Shown here: piece after piece, positions 55,964-64,000 of the stretch | Layout of the letters: each line of letters opens with the position of its first letter | How positions within the stretch are numbered: the first letter of the stretch is position 1 | Assembly (NCBI GenBank): GCA_963920525.1 | Contig: OY986435.1 | Location: forward strand, 268,488,299 to 268,552,298 | Source: Dichetophora obliterata | Lineage: Eukaryota; Arthropoda; Insecta; Diptera; Sciomyzidae | DNA length: 64,000 nucleotides | Direction of reading: 5' to 3' | The notes under the pieces: model-generated | Database searches by the model: none | What the model was told of the DNA's origin: nothing | What the model saw: the letters and a program-made list of their open reading frames with translations, nothing else | Made by a program: the position numbers and the translations under genes

Positions 55964-56051
55964 GTAAAGAACACAACTAATAACTTTTACAACATCAATG
56001 TTGTTTTACATCTACTTAAATATGTTATTTTTGTTTTTAATTTTTCCAAAG

Positions 56052-56105
56052 GGTGCGCAAGGTGAAACCGGACTCAAAGGAGAACGAGGAGATCCGGGTC
56101 TGCCG
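56052..56105 (+). CDS. collagen gene, next exon (18 codons)
   Basis: Encodes GAQGETGLKGERGDPGLP, six triplets and 54 bp, the classic collagen exon size. The borders are CCAAAG|GGTGCG and CTGCCG|GTAAGT, phase 0. Further exons must lie beyond 64000, as none was found downstream. Confidence 0.9.
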
Positions 56106-56529
56106 GTAAGTAATATTGCTTCGTTGAATTTTGTGCATTCTATGGGCTAAATAAATGTTAGTCACTAGTTTTGATGTACTGCATGATCTACGCATTGAAA
56201 TGTAACACACTATCTCCACACCCCGCCACCGCCCCACCCATACTCCGTCACACGGTGAATCTTTAAGAACATTTTGGGTACAGTGGCTCACAACGAAAGT
56301 CGGGCAGGCATTTCTTAGCACTTTTGCATTGGTTCAGAAATGAAAATGTAAGAAGAACTTGGAGTAAATATTTTTTCAAAACATTCTTTATTGGTGAGCA
56401 ATCTTAAACAAAAACATAGTTAAAAAATTAGAACATAACGGTAAAACAAAATTAAATCAAACCAAAGCTTTAAAAACGAGCTTACATTGAAAGTCGGGCA
56501 GATAAGGAATTCAGTGCTAAAACTAAGAA

Positions 56530-58180
56530 TTTAATATTTTGTTGCCAATCCTTTTTCTTATATGACTTCCTGCAGCCTTTTTGAAATGGGTGCAACCAAA
56601 TTTTAAAAAACTTTAGCTCCAATCTTCACTCATTCCACTCTTTCTTAGGATACTTTTTTTTAGGATTGGTTCTTTAGTTGCCCATCTCTGATACTGCACT
56701 AAGGGTTCAAGTTCATCTCATAGATGTTCTATAACATTTTAATCGGGTCCTTGTGAGGTTGTTTTTATGACATTAGGACAAATATTAAGTACACAATTCT
56801 TTACCAAGAGCGTCGTATGTTTCAGGTCATTGTCTGGGTAAGACTAAAAATTATCTGCAATACCTTATTTGCCTGCACTTTCTTTTACTTGCGCCATGAA
56901 AACTTCAAGGAACATATTTTTGTCCATAATACCTTCAATAAAATAAATCCATCCAACATCAGAAGCAGCCCCAAACTATGACTGATCCTCTACCATGCTT
57001 AATCGTATGCTTAGAACTTTTATTGCAAAATTCTTCATTCGGTTTTCGCTTTTCGTCTGAACCATATAAATTAAAAAAACTCTCATCGGTAAACAAAACC
57101 TGTACTAAAAGTTTATTGTTTAAAAGTGCTAAAGATCCTAATGTTTTCTGTTTCATTAAAACTTGCTATCTGCATGAAAAACTTCAGTTTTGTATGTCAA
57201 GTAGAAGCCATGTTCTGATAGTTCCGAGGCACAACTCATTAAACTCTTCCCACCTGTTTTTCATTAACGCCATTAGGTTGTGGAATGCTTTGCCAAGATG
57301 GCTTAGGGAGGTCACTGGGAGAGGTCCTTTTAGGCAATCTATCTTTTCATTTTTCTCTACTCAATAGTTTTTCACTTCCTTACTTCTCTATGTTATCTAT
57401 TCTTTATCTATTCTTTGTATCAGAAACTTTTTTCAATCTTAACTTAACTTTAATTCTTTTTATTTTTTATATTCTTTAAAATAAAAAAAAACATAAAGCC
57501 AATATTGTTTAAAAATTAAGGTCATTATTTTTGATTCTGTTTTAAATAGTTGTTATTATACTTCATTTTTAGTTTTTAACTTTAATTTTAAATTTTTAAT
57601 ATAAAATTATTCATTTTAATTTCAATTTTAATATTGATTTTAATTAGATTTAATGTAAATTAATTATATTTATGCATTTATGTTGTACTATAAAAGAGCA
57701 TAGCTCTTATTGTACTTATGATAACTTAAATTAATAAATAAATAAATAAATCAAATAAATAAATTAACCTTGCTCTAGAATAGAAAGTCTTTGGTCATCT
57801 GCTCATGCACAAAATTGGGGCGTTCTATTACCATTTTATTTCTAAAACAGTGCTTTTTCGAGCTACTCCTTAATTTAAACATTTTTTTCTCAAAACTCTT
57901 CAAATTTTTCTGAGTGTACACTCTTTTCAAATTGAGTTTTAACATGACCTCCAGTTTAAGTGCAAATAAAAATGGGTCTTTTATTATTTCTCTTAAAAAA
58001 TACCTTTCATCTTTGGAGCTAAGTTTATTTTTAGCTACTATACGTTATTTATTGCATATTCTCTTATCTTGTATATAATGCTTGATTATATTGTGCACTG
58101 TTGATTTACTTTTTAAGGCGGATTGTGAAATTTGTCGCTCGGATTTTCCTTTTAAATAATAATCTATCACGATCTGCCTT
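56530..58180 (-). pseudogene. Tc1 transposase, split by a LINE insertion
   Basis: Upstream half (58100-57775, minus): FLREIIKDPFLFALKLEVML, then VYTQKNLKSFEKKMFKL and VHEQMTKD, the helix-turn-helix region. Downstream half (57156-56530): VLFTDESFFNLYGSDEKRK with the first catalytic Asp, HGRGSVIVWGCF (one frame), then after a frameshift FSLTQTMT in place of the YQDND motif, DPIKML*NIYEMNLNP in place of DLNPIEHLWDELE. Stops and frameshifts are common. The LINE 3' fragment lies between the halves. Confidence 0.82.
57175..57770 (+). pseudogene. 5'-truncated LINE, 3' end of ORF2 and tail
   Basis: Reads SSRSHVLIVPRHNSLNSSHL, then INAIRLWNALPRWLREVTGR, then PFRQSIFSFF and a stop at 57367. The FFxxAxRLWNxLPxxLR block followed by FKxxL is the common end of Jockey/CR1-type ORF2. 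The rest is AT-rich 3' UTR ending in an (AATA)n tail (AATAAATAAATAAATAAAT at 57733). It inserted into the Tc1 element, so it is younger. Confidence 0.75.
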
Positions 58181-58567
58181 TCTGCCAGTGTTGATTAATT
58201 CTCTTTTCGAGAAATGTTTATTTTTTTAAGTTTTGCGTTTGACTGAAGTTATTTCAACAGTAGTAAAAAGTTGTAAGCAGGAATAACGGTTTAAGGACCA
58301 CAATTTTCATTTTTTCTTTACTTGCCAGACTTTCAATGTGAGCTCGTTTTTATAGGTTTGTTTCGATTTAAATTTGTTTCACCGTTATGTTTTAATTTTT
58401 TAATTATATTTCTGTTTAATTTTGTTCACCAAAAAATAACGTTTTGAAAAAAATATAAATTGTAATATTTTTCATACATTTTCATTTCTGAAATCAATGC
58501 GAAAGTGCTAAGAAATGCATGCCCGACTTTCGTTGTGAGCCACTGTAGATACCTATTTGTAGACATT

Positions 58568-58608
58568 AACTGCATTATTCTGTGTAACGAAGAAGCACAC
58601 CAACGATG
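58568..58608. repeat. half-arm of the 43811-43968 hairpin family
   Basis: ACTGCATTATTCTGTGTAAC followed by GAAGAAGCACACCAACGATG matches the left arm at 43812-43851 with two or three differences. No mirror arm is nearby. Confidence 0.75.
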
Positions 58609-58821
58609 ATAAACTGGTTACTTATACCATGATAGGAATCTTCCAAGACAAAAAAGTAGCTCGTTTCTGCAACTATTGCGACAAAAAGTCACTTTTTCTG
58701 ACGTCACTGTGTTTCATTAAAAAATACTCACTTTTGCGAATACTAGTGTTTCTGTAACTGATAAATGAGTAAATATCAGTTCGTGATGAGAAAGATATAC
58801 ATATTTTTGCAATTATGTTGA

Positions 58822-58912
58822 TTTTATATGATTTTAATATAAATTCTAAATGTTTGATAGTTTAAATCATACTTGATTTTAAATACAAATTCTAGTTGTT
58901 TGATAGTTTAAA
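58822..58912. repeat. dispersed repeat, copy of 12990-13095
   Basis: See 12990-13095. The order of words and orientation are the same. Confidence 0.6.
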
Positions 58913-58949
58913 ATCGTTTATTGAACTTTAGGTCAAAGTTAGAACAATT

Positions 58950-61900
58950 AATTAATGATTGACTTACATGCGAGTAGACTATTATTAATGATTGATTTGC
59001 ATGCGAGTCACAGCGTTTCCACAAAAGCTATTCTGTGTATTTTAAGTAAAAACCATAGAGGGTTTCAGCTGTGTCATTTTAATGGCCGCAGTTTACACTC
59101 ATTAAAAATTGATTATTTAAATTATTTGTTTTCCAAAAGTCTTATTGACATAGTTTCTGTTACGGAGAGTTGGTTTAAAAAAGATACTGAAGATGATGTG
59201 TACGCACTTGAAAATTTTAATATTTTTAGAAATGATTGAGATAATGGTTTGAGAGGAGGGGGCTTGCTATGTATTTTAGAAAATTTTTACAAAGCAAAAT
59301 TATTTTCAAATCGAACTTCGATGATCAAGTAGAATTCCTCGAGGTTGAACTTGAAGACGTTTAGCAAGAATGTATAGTTAGTTGTGTTTACAACCCTCAT
59401 AAGTCATTTTCTTTAGATACGCTTTTTACAACTATATCTGAATATAGTCTCTCATATGAACATATCATTATGAGCGGCGACTTTAACATCGATCTTCTTC
59501 TAAAAGACTCGCGGACAATTTCCATTTTTAACTCTATAAGCTTCTGTGGCTTAAATCTTGTAAATAAATAGCCAAAACGTTTCGGTCCCAATTGCAAGCC
59601 TAGTCTCCTTGATCTTTTTTGTGTGGCTGATCATGCACGCATATCGCATTTTGACCAACTGTCTTTGGCTGCTGTTTCAGATGACGATATGTTATTTATT
59701 TCTTATGACATAAATATAAATAAATCGTCGGTTGAATCATGTTTGTTTTATCGTGACTTTCAGTCCATTGACACATATTGTTTATATAATGAAGCTAGCA
59801 TTTTGGAATGGAGGCATTGTTGGTATTTTTCTAAGATCGAAGACAAAGTGGAACATTTTACAACTCTTCTAAATTATTTATAGGACAAATACGATCCCAC
59901 AAAAAAACTTGCATTAAAAAACTCTAAGCATCCATGGTTTTCGCACGAGGTTGAAAAAGCTTTTAATAGTCGTAACAAAAATTATAGGAAATGGAAACTT
60001 AATCAAACTGAATGCATCTGGGCTACATTTCGCAGGTCTATAAATGCAGCAACATGTATCTTACGACGATCGAAAAAAAACTTTTTTAAGAACAAACTCA
60101 ATGTGAATTTACCTGAAAAGATTTTGTGGAAAAACTTAGAATTCATAGGCGTAAAGAAAAGAATCTCTGAATGCAATGTGGACCCCAACACCATAAATGA
60201 GTTCTTTCTACAATCAAATAAATTCCATGACAGTGGTTAATTTTTAATTGATCATCTTCTTGTAATTCAATGTAGAGAAAAGTTTAATTTTAAAACTGTT
60301 TCTGTGGAAAATGTTGCAAGGGCAATCCAATCTGTCAAGTCAAATACTGTGGGAAATGACAACGTCAGCCGTAAGTTCATAAAAATTCTTCTTCCTTTTA
60401 TTGTTCCGACACTTACACATTTATTCAATTACGGTATTACGTCCTCAACTTTTCCCAAGCAATAGAAAATAGCAAATGTAATTCCAGTTGCAAGAAAAAG
60501 AATCCAAGCCGTGCTAAAGATTTTCGTCCCATAAGCATTCTTTCTGCTTTATCAAAATCATTTGAAAAGGTTCTTTCATCTCAAATTGTTGAGCATTTAA
60601 ATGTAAATAAGTTGCTGACCGAACATCATTCAGGTTACAAGGCGGGGCACAGTTGCACTACTGGTGTTCTTAAGATAATAGAGGATATTCGCCTGGCATA
60701 CGACAAAGACGAGCTCAACATTCTAGCACTTCTAGACTTCTCGAAGGCTTTTGATACCGTCAACCATATCATTCTTTTAAAATAATTAAAACATTATTTT
60801 GGCTCTTGCGCAATTAAATTAATGAAAACGGATTTAAACAACAGATTCCAATGGGTGATTAATAAGGATCGCTCGTCAGAACTAAAGAATGCATTTTCTG
60901 GTGTCCCACAGGGATCTATATTGGGACCCAATCTTTTCAGCATTTTTTTTAATGACATAGTATCTGGTTGTCAGAATACCTCAATTCACCTGCACGCAGA
61001 CGATGCATAAATATATATTTCACACCCAATAGGACTGTCAGAGGACTTAATATTTAGAATAAACGAAGACTTAGCTTCCATAGAGGCCTGGGCAGCCGAA
61101 AATTTTTTTAACTTAAATGCATCCAAAACTCAAGCACTTACTATTTCACGTCAACGCTACGGCGTCGATAGCTTACCACCCATAGTTATGGCCGGCGCAA
61201 ATGTTTCACTTGTCACCTATGTTATAAGTCTAGGATATAAAATTAACAGTGATTTAAGCTGCATTGATCACGTAAGCCTTACGATTTCTAAAATATACTG
61301 TGTTCTTAGAAAACTATGGCACACGACAGACTGTATACCTCAGGAAATAAAATTAAAGCTTGTGCGCTCTTTAATAATTCTCATATAACATATGGTGAAT
61401 TAGTTTATGGAAACCTCGATGCGGCTTCAAAAAGAATGTTGCAATTTGTTATAAATAACTGTCCAAGATATGTTTTTAATAAAAGGAAATTCGACCACAT
61501 ATCAGTGTTTGCCTCGAGAATTCTTAACTGCGATCTCAAGAATTATCTAAATTATTGCAATCTATTTTTTTGCACAAACTACTTAATACACGTTGTCCCG
61601 AATACCTGTTTAGAAATTTACGTTTTGCGTTACCTAGTCGTACACTTAATCTTATAGTCCCCGAATTTAAATCTGTTATGTCATCTAGAATGTTTTTTGT
61701 TAGCGTTGTGAAACTCTGGAATATGTTACCGAAGTCTATTTACACCGAAAATAATAAGGTACATTTTAAAATGGCTGTTTTGAATTTATTTAAATAACAC
61801 AAAATTTACTTTTAAATATCGTTTCATAAATTATATATTTTTCTATGTTTAATTCAGGGGGGTATATTTTTTAGCATTTAAGAACTAGACATATATTTAA

Positions 61901-62020
61901 AAATGAAGTAAAATTATTTTCGAGTAATTTTTACACTGTTTATGTACTTTAAGAGACCTATAGTCTCACGTGTACAATGGTTTCTTATAAAAAAAATAAA
62001 TAAATAAAATAATTGTTCTA
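58950..62020 (+). mobile_element. decayed LINE (Jockey/CR1-type), nearly full length
   Basis: It begins with a short tandem repeat (AATGATTGACTTACATGCGA at 58954, AATGATTGATTTGCATGCGA at 58986), runs through endonuclease and reverse-transcriptase remnants, and ends in an (AATA)n tail (AAAAAATAAATAAATAAAAT at 61989). No RNase H domain follows the reverse transcriptase, unlike the I-type element at 5947. No target duplication was found. Confidence 0.75.
59056..61797 (+). pseudogene. LINE ORF2: endonuclease and reverse transcriptase, many stops
   Basis: Endonuclease: QLCHFNGRSLHSLKIDYLNY, VSVTESWF (E of the active site), then after a stop IMSGDFNIDLLLKD, near the GDFN motif. Linker: HPWFSHEVEKAFNSRNKNYR. 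Reverse transcriptase: SKSFEKVLSSQIVEHL, LLDFSKAFDTVNHIILLK, GVPQGSILGPNLFS, and HLHADDA (the usual Y/F before ADD is now H), then NEDLASIEAWAAENFFNLNA. C-terminus: VVKLWNMLPKSIYTENNK. At least eight stops or frameshifts are seen (for example at 59238, 59361, 59568, 60238, 60783 and 61007). Confidence 0.85.
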
Positions 62021-62284
62021 ACGAATATTTCCAAAGAAACAACAACAGCAACGTTTTTTTCATATGAAAAGGAAAAACTCATTAGCTGATTTTATTGCAA
62101 TTTCGGCTCTGCTAAAGGCTTCATCAGAAATTTTTGTCATACGCCGTGTAAGCGCACACTAGCGCACTGAAATTCTTACATCAGATTCGAAATCAGCGAC
62201 CCCTTTATATTGCCAGCACACATACAAAGAATATAAAACAAAAAAACACCTTTTTAGGGTTCACACTAGTGTCCTATCGAAAAG
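62021..62284. other. non-coding stretch without recognisable feature
   Basis: Nothing recognised. Confidence 0.3.
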
Positions 62285-62292
62285 CGATATGC

Positions 62293-63551
62293 AGCACCAC
62301 GAAATAGACCCCAAATGAAATAAGCTCAAAAAAAAAAATTAAATTAGCCCCAAAAAAAGTTCATACATTTTTGGGTGTTATTTCATATGAAATAACTCCC
62401 AATTTTTGGGGGATTTTCATAAATTTTGGGTATTTCATTTTTTGTTTGGGGCTTATTTCATGTCATGAAATTTTAGTTGGTGTTTATTTCATTTTAATTT
62501 TTTATTGGGCTTTATTTCATTCGGCTTAGAGGTTATTTCATTTCTTAAATTGTGGGGTTATTTAATTTTATTTGAGAGTTATTTAATTTTGCTTTATTTA
62601 GGTTATCGAAAAGTTGTTTACAATAAAATGAAATTGAAGTAACGGTTTTTATTTTAAGGTATGTAATTTATTTATTGCAACAACAAAAAATTTAACTACT
62701 TACAGTACATAACAAGATTTTTTGTAACATTGAAACTAGAGTAACGTCTTTCATTTTCTGGATTTTGCAACCATTCATACATTTATATAATTTTCCGCTT
62801 ATCATTTATCTTAAAAGAACTCACCGTATTAAAGAAAATAACTGAATTATACTTAAACCATTTACAAAACCAAAAGTAGTTGTAATAAATCGTAACTTGT
62901 AGGTTCCCTCTCCGAAAAAGGAATTAATTATAAATTCTGGAATTAATTTTGTTCTGTAAAAGATGCATATTAAGAAATGATTTTCTCTTGTACGAAATAT
63001 TATCACCATTCCGTATAAGGACAAATTACGATATTTTTAAGGTGTTTTTTACGATTAAATGTTTGCCCTTGCACGAAAAGTGTTAATTTCAGGCATATTT
63101 TCCATTAAGTAGTCGCCTTCGGGCTTCCAAAAGGTTTTTTTCATGCGTTGATTTATTTCCTGTTGGTTCAGTTTTTTTATTATTTGTACTAGTCAAACTT
63201 TTCACAAAATCATCCAGTTTTTAACTGGAGTAACTTCAACTGGGTTACTTCATTAATTTTGGGGATCATTTAATTTTCATTTTAGAAATCTTTTACATGG
63301 GGCTTATTTCATTTCTTTTAGGTGATATTTCATTGGGGCTTATTTCATTTTTTTCGTTGGGTGTTATTTCATAATGAAATAAAGCCCAAATGTTGAGACT
63401 TATTTCATTTTCAATTTGGGAATTATTTCATTGCGTTTGGGAGTTCTTTCATTTTTTTCATTTGGGGTTTATTTCATTTTCATTAGGACTTATTTCATTG
63501 GGTGTTATTTCATTGGAGCTTATTTCATTTGGGGTTTATTTCGTGGTGCCG
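62293..63551. mobile_element. hAT-type MITE filled with TTATTTCATTT motifs
   Basis: AGCACCACGAAATAGACCCC and (rc of right end) GGCACCACGAAATAAACCCC form inverted ends of about 35 bp. The flanks CGATATGC (62285-62292) and CGATTTGC (63552-63559) match at 7 of 8. Both end regions are made of GGGGCTTATTTCATTT and GGGTGTTATTTCATT units. The middle (62620-63230) is a different, unassigned sequence. The reading frame 63390-63698 (repeated ISFxxG/LISLG) is just the translated repeat. Confidence 0.78.
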
Positions 63552-63559
63552 CGATTTGC

Positions 63560-63665
63560 GATCGAAAAGCAAAAAAATTGGCATGAAAGCGGCACAGCAG
63601 TCTGCTGTGTGATAGCTTTTACAGAGTTGTTGTTGTTGTTGTTGTTGTTGTTGTTGCTTTCTTTC
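63560..63665. repeat. GTT-rich end of the foldback family
   Basis: CTGTGTGATAGCTTTTACAG then AGTTG(TTG)n and CTTTCTTTCATAAAT, comparable to the arm ends at 31140-31172 and 36858-36910. The (GTT)n run is longer here (63625-63656). Confidence 0.6.
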
Positions 63666-64000
63666 ATAAATAGCTTGACCTATGGGATCATAACGTAATG
63701 AAAATTTATATTAATAATCATCGCTCAAATACTAATCAATTTCATTCAAAAGAAGTTTTTTATAAAATCATTTTAAAAAATGTCCTGTTTTTGACTCAAA
63801 CCGGAATATGAAGTCTTATCCTTTCAAAATTTTGTATCGTTAATGTATGATACCATATCTTTCTCCCTGAGCCATTCCTATACAAGGGTACTTTTTTTCT
63901 CATATATAATCGCTCCGGCCTATTACACAGTACGACAAAATCAAATTTTTTGAGTACACATGAGAAATGTTAACAGAATATGAAAATAGGCTTAAAATAA
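63666..64000. other. non-coding stretch without recognisable feature
   Basis: Nothing recognised up to the window end. Confidence 0.3.

Larger units (their letters stand above)
56281..58545 (-). mobile_element. Tc1-like element with double (IR/DR) ends
   Basis: The outer ends CAGTGGCTCACAACGAAAGT...CGGGCAGGCATTTCTTAGCA are mirrored at 58485-58545 and flanked by TA (56279-56280, 58546-58547). A second, similar repeat (GAGCTTACATTGAAAGTCGGGC at 56477, its mirror near 58325-58350) lies about 190 bp inside, the IR/DR arrangement known from Tc1 subfamilies. It carries a broken transposase on the minus strand interrupted by a LINE fragment (57175-57770). Confidence 0.9.

Noticed and set aside
63390..63698. 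102-codon frame with repeated ISFxLG units
   Set aside because: It is the translated TTATTTCATT repeat of a MITE plus the GTT run.

Overview
The window reads as AT-rich insect DNA, most likely from a fly (Diptera; a higher fly is my guess, not proven). It has one recognisable host gene, a collagen on the + strand, with small phase-0 exons that begin at Gly-X-Y boundaries, canonical GT-AG introns and very large introns. Nothing looks bacterial: there are no operons, and the only other coding sequence belongs to transposable elements. The collagen exons lie at 31913-32272, 32333-32404, 32467-32562, 32621-32665 and 32726-32788. A tiny possible alternative terminal exon sits at 32965-32979, and the gene resumes at 55937-55963 and 56052-56105. 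The intron between 32788 and 55937 is about 23 kb and is packed with transposons. The flanks at 1-31912 and 56106-64000 appear to be intron or intergenic sequence, also full of mobile elements.

Layout, left to right. 1-4770: a broken minus-strand LINE cut by later insertions, including a MITE at 2382-2802 and a repeat-rich block near 3330-4390. 5947-11237: a nearly intact I-type LINE with a perfect 14-bp target-site duplication, an ORF1 (zinc knuckles) and an ORF2 (APE endonuclease, reverse transcriptase, RNase H) broken by one extra T. 11252-15949: mostly featureless DNA with tRNA-derived SINE pieces. 15950-19857: a hAT-like shell holding a DNA transposon (16084-19015) with terminal inverted repeats of about 430 bp and a nearly intact, intron-bearing DDE-type transposase. 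19865-31200: a series of non-autonomous elements.

Within the big collagen intron: a decayed relative of the 16-19 kb transposase (34848-37468) with an 865-bp foldback inside it, a hAT remnant (37592-38973), an inverted-repeat element (39119-40140), a CGGBP1-like hAT with a perfect 8-bp target duplication (40894-43376), a hAT-type MITE (44341-45428), a mariner remnant, small MITEs, and a nest at least four levels deep at 49420-53864 that ends in a piggyBac-like element holding a Harbinger-like MITE. After the last exon come a Tc1 element with a LINE fragment inside it (56281-58545), a decayed LINE (58950-62020) and another repeat-filled hAT-type MITE (62293-63551).

The most unusual themes are: (1) a long-TIR transposon family represented by one near-intact and one wrecked copy; (2) several hAT-type MITEs, each with an 8-bp duplication and filled with its own short repeated motif, different in every element; (3) deep nesting that lets insertions be ordered; and (4) a possible short collagen isoform ending in Val-Trp-Gly-Tyr.
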